The notes: generated by a model not told the origin, from the sequence alone. Positions 1-8,752 are shown, counted from the first letter of the stretch. The stretch is 36,977 nucleotides of DNA from an uncultured Fretibacterium sp. (GCA_937899395.1 CALBPU010000174.1:1-36977), one strand, 5' to 3'. Numbers and translations: made by a program.

Positions 1-52
1 ACGCGTGACTCTGGATCATGTAATCGGGGTTCGAATCCCTGTTCCCCAGCCA
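1..52 (+). tRNA. tRNA-Gln (anticodon CUG), 3' part
   Basis: Only the 3' two thirds are inside the window. The anticodon stem pairs 4-8 with 16-20 around loop 9-15, placing CTG at 11-13, which reads the Gln codon CAG. The T stem is 25-29/37-41 with loop TTCGAAT. The 3' acceptor strand TTCCCCA is followed by discriminator G and an encoded CCA at 50-52. An acceptor beginning TGGGG and a G discriminator are typical of tRNA-Gln. The 5' half lies upstream of base 1. Confidence 0.93.
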
Positions 53-79
53 AAAATATTTTAGACAACGGTAGAAATT

Positions 80-119
80 AATCCCTGTTCGGAACTTTAT
101 ATCTGAGCAGGGATTTTTT
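80..119 (+). terminator. Rho-independent terminator after tRNA-Gln
   Basis: An 11-bp stem (80-90 with 105-115, one G-U pair) is followed by a run of T ending at 119. The left arm AATCCCTGTTC repeats bases 34-44 of the tRNA T-arm and acceptor. The T-run ends just before the ATG at 121, which argues against using that ATG as the start of the next gene. Confidence 0.8.
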
Positions 120-150
120 CATGCCTGAAAGTCAGAAAGGAAAAATTTTT

Positions 151-1536
151 ATGTTGCTTGTAATATTTATGTACGCAGTAATTTTAGTAGGTATTGGAGC
201 TTTTATAGGTAGAAAAGTTAAATCGGCTTCAGAATTTTTTGTTGCAGGAAGAAATTTTAATTCCGGTTTGCTTTTCACAACTTTAATAGCTGCGAATCTT
301 GGAGCAGGTTCAACAGTCGGAGTAACAGCCCTTGCTTATCAACACGGTTTAAGTGCTTGGTGGTGGATTGGAAGTGCGGGAATCGGCTCAATGATATTAG
401 CTTTCATCGTAGGACCAAAAATTTGGAGGATTGCGAGGGAAAATAATTTTTATACTCTAAGTGATTATCTTGATAAACGTTACAGCAAATTTTTTTCGGG
501 AATAATTTCGTTAATGATGGCTGTAGGAACTTTAGCTTTATTTTCGGGACAACTTTTGGGGATTGCATGGATATTGGAAGTTGTAGCGGAAATTCCTAAA
601 ACTCAAGGTGTAATCATCGGAGCGGTAGTAACGACATTATATTTTGCAGCAGGAGGACTTTTATCGAGTGCCGTTGTAAATATAATTGAGGTTGCAGTAA
701 TCTTAATCGGATTTATAATCGCATTACCGTTCGTATTAAAATTTTCGGGAGGATTTGAAGGCATTAAGGCGAATTTAACCGACCAATCATATTTTGATTT
801 TTTCGGAATGGGAAGTACCGCAATAATAGGTTATATTGTAATGTTAGTGCCGTCGTTTTTTATTTCACCGGGATTAATCGGAAAAGTTTTTGCGGCAAAA
901 AATGAACGAGCTATAAAAATCGGAACTTCATTAAACGGTCTGGTACAATTAATTTTTGCAGTAATACCTGTTATTATAGGCATGGCGGCTTTCTCATGCT
1001 TCCCGAATTTAGCGAGGGCTGATTTAGCTTTACCTACAGCAATGAAAAACATGATGCCTTTTTACGCAGGGTCAATAGCATTAGCAGCGATTTTTGCAGC
1101 AGAGGTCAGCACAGCCGACACGGTTTTATACATGCTGGCAGGCTCTTTAACGAATGACATTTACAAGAGATTTTTTAACCCGAAAATTTCAGACACAAAA
1201 TTATTAACTCTTTCAAGAATCACGAGCGTTATTTGCGGAATAATCGGAGTTATTTTAGCGTTGAGACTTGAGAGCATAATTTCAGCGTTGACGATTTTTT
1301 ATTCGTTAATGAGTGTTTCGTTATCGGCACCGTTAATTTTCGGATTATTCACAAAGAGGGCTTCAAATTTCGGAGCGATATTATCAGCAACAGGCGGAAT
1401 AATTTTGACGTTGTTTATAACGTTTAGCGGATTATCAGGTTATGTTGATTTTGGATTTATAAGGCTAAATGCTTCGACGTGCGGAATAATTTTCTCGTTT
1501 GTATTGATGGCTTTGTCATTAGGTCGCACAAAATGA
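151..1536 (+). CDS. Sodium:solute symporter family protein
   Basis: This is a polytopic membrane protein of 461 residues with about 13 hydrophobic segments, the usual size and layout of the SSS (solute:sodium symporter) family. Family-like features are the early SASEFFVAGRN stretch, the glycine-rich first helix pair near GAGSTVGVTALAYQHG, and the conserved AAEVSTAD region about two thirds along. It would import an organic solute with Na+ across the inner membrane; the substrate cannot be read from sequence. I chose the ATG at 151 over the one at 121 because AGAAAGGA (about 134-141) lies at normal spacing and because 121 abuts the tRNA terminator. It stands alone, and a bidirectional terminator separates it from the liv operon. 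Confidence 0.85.
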   Translation: MLLVIFMYAVILVGIGAFIGRKVKSASEFFVAGRNFNSGLLFTTLIAANLGAGSTVGVTALAYQHGLSAWWWIGSAGIGSMILAFIVGPKIWRIARENNFYTLSDYLDKRYSKFFSGIISLMMAVGTLALFSGQLLGIAWILEVVAEIPKTQGVIIGAVVTTLYFAAGGLLSSAVVNIIEVAVILIGFIIALPFVLKFSGGFEGIKANLTDQSYFDFFGMGSTAIIGYIVMLVPSFFISPGLIGKVFAAKNERAIKIGTSLNGLVQLIFAVIPVIIGMAAFSCFPNLARADLALPTAMKNMMPFYAGSIALAAIFAAEVSTADTVLYMLAGSLTNDIYKRFFNPKISDTKLLTLSRITSVICGIIGVILALRLESIISALTIFYSLMSVSLSAPLIFGLFTKRASNFGAILSATGGIILTLFITFSGLSGYVDFGFIRLNASTCGIIFSFVLMALSLGRTK

Positions 1537-1610
1537 TGAAAATGCGTTTGAAATTTTTTGAACTTGAAACACAAGAATTATTTGTTTCTGTTGAAGAATA
1601 GCAATAAAAA

Positions 1611-1650
1611 TAAGCCTCCCTCAAAATTAATTAAGGGAGGTTTATTTTTT
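1611..1650. terminator. Bidirectional terminator between symporter and livF
   Basis: The stem CCTCCCT / AAGGGAGG (about 1615-1640) encloses an AT-rich loop. It has T-rich sequence on its 3' side on both strands, fitting termination of the plus-strand symporter and the minus-strand liv operon, whose last gene ends at 1649. Confidence 0.85.
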
Positions 1651-2383
1651 ATCCGCCTAAATATGCCGCACGGACTTTGGGATTGTTTAAGAGTTCAGCA
1701 CCTGTTCCTGATAAGCTTATATGTCCGACTTCTAAAACGTATGCTTTATGAGCTACTTTTAATGCTGCAAAAGCGTTTTGTTCAACTAACAAAATCGTTT
1801 TACCCTGAGAATTAATTTCACGAATAATTTCAAACACTTCATCAACTAAAATAGGAGCTAACCCTAAACTTGGTTCATCAAGCATTAACAAATCGGGTCT
1901 GCTCATTAAGGCTCGTCCGACTGCTAACATTTGCTGTTCTCCTCCTGATAAAGTGCTTCCTTTTTGTTTATGCCGTTCTTTCAATCTTGGGAAAAGCGAA
2001 TAAACATATTCCATATCTTCCGAAATTCCTTTAACATCTTCACGAATATACGCGCCTAATGTCAAATTTTCTTCGACTGTTAATTGCGGCAAAATTCTTC
2101 GTCCTTCAGGGCTTATAGAAATTCCGAGTTTTACATGAGTTTCAGCAGGTTTGCCTAAAATTGAAACGGGCTTGTTGTCTTTAGGAGATGTGAACGTCAT
2201 TTCTTCTGCATGGCATTTTGTAAGACCCATAATCGAGCGTATTACACTGGATTTCCCTGCACCGTTAGCTCCGATTAAAGTTACGATTTCACCGCGATTA
2301 ATTGACATTGAGACATCACGTACTGCATGTATAGCACCGTAATTAACGTTAAGTTTCTCAATCTTCAACATATTTTCCGACAT
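1649..2383 (-). CDS. livF: Branched-chain amino acid ABC transporter, ATP-binding protein LivF
   Basis: This 244-residue nucleotide-binding subunit powers amino-acid uptake from the cytoplasmic face. It has Walker A GANGAGKS (38-45), signature LSGGEQQ (145-151), Walker B LLMLDEP (165-171) and a switch histidine/glutamine region near LLVEQN. The SPEGRRILPQLTVEENL stretch and the C-terminal NNPKVRAAYLGG ending are typical of LivF rather than LivG. Compared with E. coli LivF, the segment around residues 55-80 looks enlarged. Its ATG follows the TAA of the LivM-LivG gene directly, so translation is probably coupled. It is the last gene of the liv operon, which ends at the bidirectional terminator. 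Confidence 0.95.
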   Translation of the reverse strand: MSENMLKIEKLNVNYGAIHAVRDVSMSINRGEIVTLIGANGAGKSSVIRSIMGLTKCHAEEMTFTSPKDNKPVSILGKPAETHVKLGISISPEGRRILPQLTVEENLTLGAYIREDVKGISEDMEYVYSLFPRLKERHKQKGSTLSGGEQQMLAVGRALMSRPDLLMLDEPSLGLAPILVDEVFEIIREINSQGKTILLVEQNAFAALKVAHKAYVLEVGHISLSGTGAELLNNPKVRAAYLGG

Positions 2384-4222
2384 TTAAGCCACGCTCCCTT
2401 CAGACGAAGCTCCTGCACCCAAATAAGCCTCAATGACTTTCGGATTGGATTTAATTTCGTCAGGCGTACCTTCGGCAATGTGAACTCCCTGATCCAAAAC
2501 ATGAATATAATCGCAAACGTTCATTACAACTTTCATATCATGTTCGATTAAGAGGATTGTTAAATTAAATTCATCTCTTAAACGGCGAATAAAATTCATT
2601 AATTCTGCACTTTCTTGAGGGTTCATTCCAGCAGCTGGCTCATCAAGCAATAAAAATTGCGGTCTTGTTGCTAATGCTCTTGCAATTTCCAAACGTCGTT
2701 GTGCTCCGTAAGGCAATGATGAAGCCTTTTCATTAGCAAATTCATCAAGAGATAATTGATCCAGTAAATCTAAAGCACGTGCTTTTTCAGCAGCATCTTC
2801 AGTTATAACATCAGTGAAAATAAACGGCAGTAAACTTTGCCACCAATGATATTTTTGACGAACTCTAGCTCCAATCATGACATTTTGTAAGACAGTTTCA
2901 TTAGCAAACAATCTTATATTTTGGAAAGTACGGCTCATTCCGGCTTTGCAAACTTCATGAGGGCTTAAACCGCCTATAGATTTACCTAAAAATTTAATTT
3001 TTCCTGATGTAGGTTTATAAAATCCGCTGATGACATTAAAAGCTGAAGTTTTTCCGGCACCGTTAGGCCCGATTAACCCTACAATTTCCAAATGTTTAAT
3101 TTTGAAGCTTAAATCACTGATTGCAGATAATCCGCCGAATTGCAAACTTACATTTTCTAATTCAAGCACAGTTTCAGGTTTAGATTTGATTTGTTTACTG
3201 CGGTTTTTCGGGAAAAATATATTCCATGAAAATTCCCTCATTCCCATAATTCCTTCTCTCCTGAAAATTATTACTATAATTAACAAAAGAGAGAAAATTA
3301 CCATTCGCATTCCTGGTATTCCGGGAATATTTATTGAGCCTATAGTGATAGGATTTTCAACAAATCTTAACCACTCTAACATCGTTGTTACAAGCACTGA
3401 ACCGATTATAGAGCCTGTTACGGAACCTAATCCGCCGACAACTATTATCATTAATATATTGTAAGTCTGAGTTATCATAAACATTTTCGGGTCAATAGTT
3501 GTGATTAAATTGCCCATTAAAGCTCCGCCCAAACCTCCGCCGAAACAGCCGAGTGTAAATGCGATAACTTTAGTTTTGAAAGTGTTTATGCCCATCATTT
3601 TTGCGGCGACTTCATCATCACGAACAGCTCTTAACACACCTCCGAAATTTGAGCGCAGCATACTTACCATGCAGATTAATACAACTGCAAGACAGCCCCA
3701 GCTCATAAACAAAGTGGTATGTGCAGGAATACCTTTTAATCCTAGAGAACCGTTTGTTAATCTGGGTGTGTTCGTTATAAGGATACGAATTATTTCAGCA
3801 AAACCGAGAGTTGCTATTCCGAGATAATCCCCGCCCAATCTTAACACAGGCAAAGCAACTAAAAGTCCGAAAAATGCCGCAATAATTCCAGCAATTATCA
3901 ATGATATTATGAATGGCGTGTTTAAGTTCAATAAAAACGGGTAAATATCCTCCAAAATCCACATTGAATTTTTTTGTGCAGGAGTTAATACCAATAATGC
4001 TGAAACATAAGCTCCTATTGCCATAAATCCTGCATGTCCTAACGAGAACATACCTGTCATGCCGTAAATTAAATTCAGGCTTAAAGCTAATATTGCGTTA
4101 ATTGCTATGAGATTTAATATTCTTTGCCAATAACCGTTTAAGATTTCAGGGGCTTTATCAAGGAAAACTGCGAATAAAACTACTGCAACTATCGTTAAAA
4201 TTAAATTTCTCACTCTTTGCAT
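2384..4222 (-). CDS. Fused LivM permease - LivG ATPase of branched-chain amino acid ABC transporter
   Basis: One 612-residue chain joins two subunits that are separate in E. coli. Residues 1-325 form a LivM-type permease with multiple membrane helices, a GMFSLGHAGFMAIGAY segment (56-72) and the cytoplasmic coupling region RDDEVAAKMMG (201-211). After a short basic linker (about 335-350), residues 352-605 form a LivG-type ATPase with Walker A GPNGAGKT (385-392), signature LPYGAQRR (503-510) and Walker B LLLDEP (524-529). The signature reads LPYGAQ rather than LSGGQ, which is normal in LivG. Its ATG overlaps the livH stop as TAATG, and its TAA directly precedes livF. Such fusions occur in other genomes and are functional in principle. 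Confidence 0.94.
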   Translation of the reverse strand: MQRVRNLILTIVAVVLFAVFLDKAPEILNGYWQRILNLIAINAILALSLNLIYGMTGMFSLGHAGFMAIGAYVSALLVLTPAQKNSMWILEDIYPFLLNLNTPFIISLIIAGIIAAFFGLLVALPVLRLGGDYLGIATLGFAEIIRILITNTPRLTNGSLGLKGIPAHTTLFMSWGCLAVVLICMVSMLRSNFGGVLRAVRDDEVAAKMMGINTFKTKVIAFTLGCFGGGLGGALMGNLITTIDPKMFMITQTYNILMIIVVGGLGSVTGSIIGSVLVTTMLEWLRFVENPITIGSINIPGIPGMRMVIFSLLLIIVIIFRREGIMGMREFSWNIFFPKNRSKQIKSKPETVLELENVSLQFGGLSAISDLSFKIKHLEIVGLIGPNGAGKTSAFNVISGFYKPTSGKIKFLGKSIGGLSPHEVCKAGMSRTFQNIRLFANETVLQNVMIGARVRQKYHWWQSLLPFIFTDVITEDAAEKARALDLLDQLSLDEFANEKASSLPYGAQRRLEIARALATRPQFLLLDEPAAGMNPQESAELMNFIRRLRDEFNLTILLIEHDMKVVMNVCDYIHVLDQGVHIAEGTPDEIKSNPKVIEAYLGAGASSEGSVA

Positions 4223-5118
4223 TATATTTTATCCTCCAATTTTTCACCTAATATCCCGGTCGGCATAAATAACAATATTAATATCAACAACAAAAATGCA
4301 AATGCGTCTTTATATCCTGAAAGTGCAGGGAAAAATGCTACCGACATTATTTCCACAAAACCTAATATTAATCCGCCTATCATAGCTCCGGGTACTGAAC
4401 CTATTCCGCCGAATACTGCTGCTATAAACGCTTTTATTCCCGGTGTCATTCCCATAAAAGGCTCTACTCTCGGATAACGCAATGCCCACATTATTCCAGC
4501 AACTGCCGCCAACGCCGAACCTAATCCGAATGCTAAGGCAATAATTTTGTTGACTGATACACCCATCATTCTTGTAGTTTCAATATCAAATGATATTGCA
4601 CGCATTGCAAGTCCTGGTTTGGTTTTGTACAAAAGCCACAACAAACAGCCCACTAACACAAACGAAACAACAGGCACTAAAATTCCGAGCGGTATTAATC
4701 GAACACCGTTTGAAAATTCTATAGGCTTCATCAATATCGGAGGCTGTACAACAGGACGAGGCATTCCTGTAAACACTACTACAGCAAAATTTTCAATGAA
4801 AAATGACACACCTATCGCACTTATTAACGCTGAAATTCTGGGAGCTTCACGAAGAGGTTTATAAGCTATACGGTCAACGAGAAGTCCGCAGACTGTCGTG
4901 CCTATTATCGCTAATATCACTCCGACAGCCCACGGAAGTTTATAAACAATCGTTGAAAAATACACAAAATATGCTCCGAGCATAAATATGTCTCCATGTG
5001 CAAAATTTATCAATCTTAATATGCCGTAAACCATTGTGTAGCCTACCGCTATTAAGCCATAGAGAGACCCTAAGCTCAGAGCATTTACAAAATGTTGAAT
5101 GAAAATGTTGAGTTCCAT
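4222..5118 (-). CDS. livH: Branched-chain amino acid ABC transporter permease LivH
   Basis: This 298-residue integral membrane permease has about eight hydrophobic helices. The opening ALSLGSLYGLIAVGYTMVYG and the following INFAHGDIFMLGAY are hallmarks of LivH. The coupling segment DIETTRMMGVSVNK lies near residues 180-195, and VFGGIGSVPGAMIGG near 240 is also conserved. It should pair with the LivM half of the downstream fusion to form the channel. Its ATG directly follows the TAA of livK, and its own stop overlaps the next start (TAATG), so the operon has no intergenic bases here. Confidence 0.95.
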   Translation of the reverse strand: MELNIFIQHFVNALSLGSLYGLIAVGYTMVYGILRLINFAHGDIFMLGAYFVYFSTIVYKLPWAVGVILAIIGTTVCGLLVDRIAYKPLREAPRISALISAIGVSFFIENFAVVVFTGMPRPVVQPPILMKPIEFSNGVRLIPLGILVPVVSFVLVGCLLWLLYKTKPGLAMRAISFDIETTRMMGVSVNKIIALAFGLGSALAAVAGIMWALRYPRVEPFMGMTPGIKAFIAAVFGGIGSVPGAMIGGLILGFVEIMSVAFFPALSGYKDAFAFLLLILILLFMPTGILGEKLEDKI

Positions 5119-6255
5119 TTAGACTTCCGGTTTAACTATTCCTATAAACTGTTTTTTGCCGTCTCTGATTTCAACAATTCCCATGTCTTTTTCTGCGTCA
5201 TGAGTTGCGTTAATCGTTGTCATTCCTGTTACTGTCGGAAGGTCTTTAACGGTCTCAAGAGCGTCCCTGATTTTTGCAGGATCAGCACTTCCGGCTCTTT
5301 CGATTGCGTCCTTCAACATTATGTAGCAGTCATAACCTAAAGCGCAGTTTACGTTAGGGGCTTTGTCAGGGTGAATCTTGTTCCATTCTTCAGTGAACTG
5401 TTTAGCAACCTCGTTCATCTCGGGCATTGAAGGATCATAAGCGAATGTTGTGTGCATGAAACCTTCAACAGCGTCTCCGCCCAATGTTACGATTTCGGGA
5501 TTGTCCATTGCATCAGCACCGATGAAACGGAATTTTGCTCCAAGCTCTTTAGCCTGCTTCAAAACGATTGCGCCCTCAGCAAAATATGCGGGTAAAAATA
5601 CGATGTCGGGATCAGCTTTGATTAACTCTGTGAGCTGTGCCGTGAAATCTATATCACCTGAGTTATAACGCAAAGTCGCAACAATTTCACCGCCCATTTT
5701 TTCGTAGGACTGACGGAAAAATTTTCCAAGCCCTGTGCTGTAATCGTTAGCAACATCAATAAGTAACGCAGCTTTCTTCAGGCCGAGATTTTTGAACGCA
5801 TAAGTCGCAGCTCCTGCACCCTGAAAAGGATCAATGAAGCAAACTCTGAAATAGAATTTTTTGTCAAGAGTTACGAGAGGGTTTGTGCATGATGTACCGA
5901 TAACAGGAATGCCTGCTTTTTCAGCAACTTCTCCGCCGGCCATTGCTAATGATGAACCGTATGTTCCGATGATAGCGTTGACTTTGTCGTTTTCAATGAG
6001 ACGTGTTACGGCATTTGCTGCTTCAACTTTATCGCTCTTATTATCAACGATGATTAACTCAACTTTTTTACCCAAAATTTCGGGGTTAAGAGTGTGAGCT
6101 AACTGAGTGCCTTCGAGTTCCAACTGACCGCCGAAAGCATTTTGACCTGTTAAGCAGTTGAAGATTCCGACTTTGATTACATCGTCATCAGCTGCAAAAC
6201 AAGCACAACTAAACACTAGCACTAATGCTAATGCTAAACCTAAAATTTTACGCAT
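5119..6255 (-). CDS. livK: Branched-chain amino acid ABC transporter substrate-binding protein LivK
   Basis: This 378-residue exported protein is the periplasmic or surface receptor that delivers amino acids to LivH/LivM. The N-terminus (MRKILGLALALVLVFSC) is a signal peptide. Cleavage could follow ACFA at residue 21 by signal peptidase I, or Cys17 could be lipidated, although VFSC is a poor lipobox. The mature part is a type I periplasmic-binding fold (IKVGIFNCLTGQNAFGG, then GTYGSSLAMAGGEVAEKAGIP). Family members bind Leu/Ile/Val, other amino acids or amides, and the ligand here is not determined. It is first in the operon, with AAGGAG a few bases upstream of the ATG and a candidate promoter further up. 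Confidence 0.94.
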   Translation of the reverse strand: MRKILGLALALVLVFSCACFAADDDVIKVGIFNCLTGQNAFGGQLELEGTQLAHTLNPEILGKKVELIIVDNKSDKVEAANAVTRLIENDKVNAIIGTYGSSLAMAGGEVAEKAGIPVIGTSCTNPLVTLDKKFYFRVCFIDPFQGAGAATYAFKNLGLKKAALLIDVANDYSTGLGKFFRQSYEKMGGEIVATLRYNSGDIDFTAQLTELIKADPDIVFLPAYFAEGAIVLKQAKELGAKFRFIGADAMDNPEIVTLGGDAVEGFMHTTFAYDPSMPEMNEVAKQFTEEWNKIHPDKAPNVNCALGYDCYIMLKDAIERAGSADPAKIRDALETVKDLPTVTGMTTINATHDAEKDMGIVEIRDGKKQFIGIVKPEV

Positions 6256-6289
6256 ATAAAAACAACTCCTTAAAATTATTTTCGCCGAA

Positions 6290-6317
6290 ATTATACACCA
6301 TGTATTATGAAAAATAA
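6290..6317 (-). promoter_or_regulatory. Candidate promoter of the liv operon
   Basis: On the minus strand a perfect TATAAT lies at 6295-6290, giving a 5' leader of about 30 nt before livK. The -35 region 16 nt away (TTATTT) is poor, so the call rests on the -10 box and on the operon start. Confidence 0.4.
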
Positions 6318-6324
6318 TTTCGTT

Positions 6325-7662
6325 CTATCTTTCTAATTCCCAACCTCTGCGCCTAACGTGATATAACATCAAACTACAACATAATATCCAGCCTAAAGGA
6401 TAGCCGAACGCTATGAACTTAACCGAATGTATCAATCTCGAAATTATGAACAAATATATTTGACGAAACACTACAAACGAACTTAACATTATTAACATAG
6501 GCGTTTTGGAATCTCCAACTCCTCTTAAAGCTCCTGCGTGAAGTTGTGCAACAACATTAAACGGATCGAAAATTGAATTTAATCTTAAAAACATTACTCC
6601 GAACATTAAAACATTTGTATCACGATTAAACAATGAAACAACAAACGGCGCTATGAAATACAAAATCGTTATTATCGTTATTGATATTGTGAGGGAAATT
6701 TTCATGGCCGCATGAAGTCCTTGATGTATTCGATCGGGTTTTTTTGCACCTGCGTTTTGTCCTACAAAAGTTGTTGTTGACATTGCCATACTTTGTGTCG
6801 ATAAAGTTACGAATGCGTCTACACGGGCATATATTCCCCAGCCTGCCGTACATGCAGCTCCGTAAGCGTTGATATATGCTTGAACAAATACATTCGAGAA
6901 CGACGTTACAGCCATTTGAAATCCTGCGGGAAATCCTATTTTTATTATGCGTTTCAAAATTTCCGTGTTGATTTTCATCTCACTGAATCTGAGACTGTGA
7001 GGTTCTGTACTCCTGAATAATCTCCAAAATATCGCAAGCCCTGATATAAACTGAGCTAAAATTGTTGCATAAGCTACTCCTGCTACTCCTGACGAAAATT
7101 TTATTACGAATAATAAATCCAAAATTATATTCAGGATTGAAGCAAGTATTAAATAATATAACGGCCTCTTTGAATCTCCTACAGCTCTTAAAATTGCGCT
7201 TCCCATATTATATAACATAGTTCCTGATAACCCTAACGAAAATATTTTCAGGTAAACTACAGCTTCCTTGTAAACGCTCTCAGGAGTATTCATCATTCGT
7301 AGTAAATAAGGTGTTGAATAATATCCGATTGCCGAAATTATCAATGACATTATTATCGTAGATACTACGGCAGTATGAGTTGAAGCGCGTAAATTCTCAA
7401 AATCCTTTGCTCCGAAATATTGAGAAATGACTACTCCTGCTCCCATTGATAAACCTATAAAAGCTCCTATTAAAGTTATTACGATGGGAATTGTAGATGT
7501 AACCGCGCCTAAAGCATCAGCACCGACAAAATTTCCAACGACGATACTGTCAACGGTGTTATATAATTGCTGAAAAATATTTCCCATTAACAAAGGGAAC
7601 GCAAATTTTATGAGATGTACCCATATTGTTCCCTGTGTCATATCTTTAGTAGTGGATGACAT
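6325..7662 (-). CDS. MATE family efflux transporter
   Basis: This 445-residue membrane protein has about 12 hydrophobic segments in two homologous halves. The first half opens with FAFPLLMGNIFQQLYNTVDS and continues VGADALGAVTSTIP. The second half has IGFPAGFQMAVTSFSNVFVQ. These are typical of the MATE superfamily (DinF/NorM-like), which exports drugs or metabolites by Na+ or H+ antiport. The substrate is unknown. It starts 17 nt inside the end of citC with AAAGGAG placed within the citC coding sequence, so the two genes are co-transcribed. No clear terminator separates it from livK, but a separate livK promoter is likely. Confidence 0.92.
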   Translation of the reverse strand: MSSTTKDMTQGTIWVHLIKFAFPLLMGNIFQQLYNTVDSIVVGNFVGADALGAVTSTIPIVITLIGAFIGLSMGAGVVISQYFGAKDFENLRASTHTAVVSTIIMSLIISAIGYYSTPYLLRMMNTPESVYKEAVVYLKIFSLGLSGTMLYNMGSAILRAVGDSKRPLYYLILASILNIILDLLFVIKFSSGVAGVAYATILAQFISGLAIFWRLFRSTEPHSLRFSEMKINTEILKRIIKIGFPAGFQMAVTSFSNVFVQAYINAYGAACTAGWGIYARVDAFVTLSTQSMAMSTTTFVGQNAGAKKPDRIHQGLHAAMKISLTISITIITILYFIAPFVVSLFNRDTNVLMFGVMFLRLNSIFDPFNVVAQLHAGALRGVGDSKTPMLIMLSSFVVFRQIYLFIISRLIHSVKFIAFGYPLGWILCCSLMLYHVRRRGWELER

Positions 7663-8683
7663 TTTCTGCTCCTTTTATACGGTTAATTACGGGTTGAGCT
7701 TCAGAGCTTGTGAAAAATTTGTAAGTGCTTTCAGGTACGAGGCCATGTAATTTTTCAAGCTGATCATTTTTTATTGCCTGCCTGACTGTTGAAGCGCTGA
7801 TAATTTCGCCGTCATTTTCTTTTCGAGGAACTATAACGCAATTTATTCCGTGTTCGGGAAGTTTTGATGACATTATGCGATTGTAAATCCCTGTAACTAA
7901 ACTTTTAGGTTCTTCACCGACGTAACGGGAATTTATGCCTAAGACTTCAGCTATCTTAACGAAGATACTTAAATCCAATTCCGCATGACTTTCTATAACT
8001 GCGCTGTCGTCCTTCTGGAAATAGCTCGGAAATGTTGAGCTGCTGATGATGTAATCTCCTGTATCATGATAGATTAAATTTTTGAGATGTGAAGTGCCTT
8101 CAATTACGAGGCGTTTACGAATTTCAAACGGCACTAACGAAGCTTCCTCACTGACGATAAAAATATGGACGTAATCATTTTCACTTGATGCCTTTTCAAC
8201 TAAATATTGATGACCTAATGTAAAAGGATTAGCATTTAAGACGAGGGCAGAAATTTTCGGGGCGTTAATTTTTGTTTCGGAAAGATTTTTGAGGTAGTCG
8301 CTGAAACCTGTTCTTCTATTTTCCATAAAGACGACCTGATTTTCAATCCTGACGATTTCATAAAAACCTAAATCCCCGAAAAATTTTGCGGAGTTGCATT
8401 TCGTGTATAAAAATAAATGATTAATTTTTCGTTCGTATTGATATTGGACTAAATGAGAAACGATCTCGTTCATTAATCCTTCTCCTTGATGCTCATGACT
8501 GACGGCCATGCACCTTAAAGTATTTCCGAAGCAGCTTCCTGTAGCAATGACGTTATAATCATCATCATAAACAGCGCAAGTATAATCAAGATTTTTATCG
8601 CGTCTAATTCCTTCAGCCAATAATAATTTTTCGATTTGTGAATTAGCTCTTTTATCAGTTTTATAAACTTTTGAGACGGACAT
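7646..8683 (-). CDS. citC: [Citrate (pro-3S)-lyase] ligase CitC
   Basis: This 345-residue protein has a GNAT-like N-terminal domain (about 1-125; CMAVSHEHQGEGLMNEIV) and a C-terminal nucleotidyltransferase-type domain (about 143-345). The latter carries the TLGH motif (155-158) and ISASTVR (295-301). CitC acetylates the thiol of the prosthetic group of citrate lyase using acetate and ATP, switching the enzyme on. Length and domain order match the family. No citD, citE, citF, citX or citG lies within the window, so it is either an orphan or serves a lyase encoded elsewhere. It is preceded by a strong AAGGAGG ribosome site and overlaps the MATE gene by 17 nt. Confidence 0.88.
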   Translation of the reverse strand: MSVSKVYKTDKRANSQIEKLLLAEGIRRDKNLDYTCAVYDDDYNVIATGSCFGNTLRCMAVSHEHQGEGLMNEIVSHLVQYQYERKINHLFLYTKCNSAKFFGDLGFYEIVRIENQVVFMENRRTGFSDYLKNLSETKINAPKISALVLNANPFTLGHQYLVEKASSENDYVHIFIVSEEASLVPFEIRKRLVIEGTSHLKNLIYHDTGDYIISSSTFPSYFQKDDSAVIESHAELDLSIFVKIAEVLGINSRYVGEEPKSLVTGIYNRIMSSKLPEHGINCVIVPRKENDGEIISASTVRQAIKNDQLEKLHGLVPESTYKFFTSSEAQPVINRIKGAENVIHY

Positions 8684-8710
8684 TTTGTAACCTCCTTAAA
8701 ATTTTCTCAC

Positions 8711-8738
8711 TTGCAAAATTTTAACATTGTGTTATACT
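8711..8738 (+). promoter_or_regulatory. Extended -10 promoter for tRNA-Ser/tRNA-Ala
   Basis: TTGCAA (8711-8716), a 16-nt spacer, then TATACT (8733-8738) preceded by TGt. The predicted transcript starts near 8745, about 8 nt before the tRNA-Ser gene. It is interleaved with the citC promoter on the opposite strand. Confidence 0.6.
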
Positions 8739-8745
8739 TCTTCAA
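8718..8745 (-). promoter_or_regulatory. Extended -10 promoter for citC-MATE
   Basis: Read on the minus strand: TTGAAG (8745-8740), a 16-nt spacer, then TAAAAT (8723-8718) preceded by TGt. This gives a transcript start near 8711, ahead of the AAGGAGG site of citC. It overlaps the tRNA promoter on the other strand almost completely. Confidence 0.6.
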
Positions 8746-8752
8746 GTTTTAA

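Noticed and set aside
121..150. Upstream ATG start for the sodium:solute symporter
   Set aside because: It abuts the tRNA terminator T-run and lacks a ribosome site; the ATG at 151 has AGAAAGGA at normal spacing.
1558..1815. Small plus-strand reading frame overlapping livF
   Set aside because: It runs through a bidirectional terminator and lies antisense to conserved LivF sequence; no ribosome site.
5119..6255. LivK as a lipoprotein
   Set aside because: VFSC at 14-17 is a poor lipobox and a standard ACFA cleavage site follows, so lipidation is left only as a possibility.
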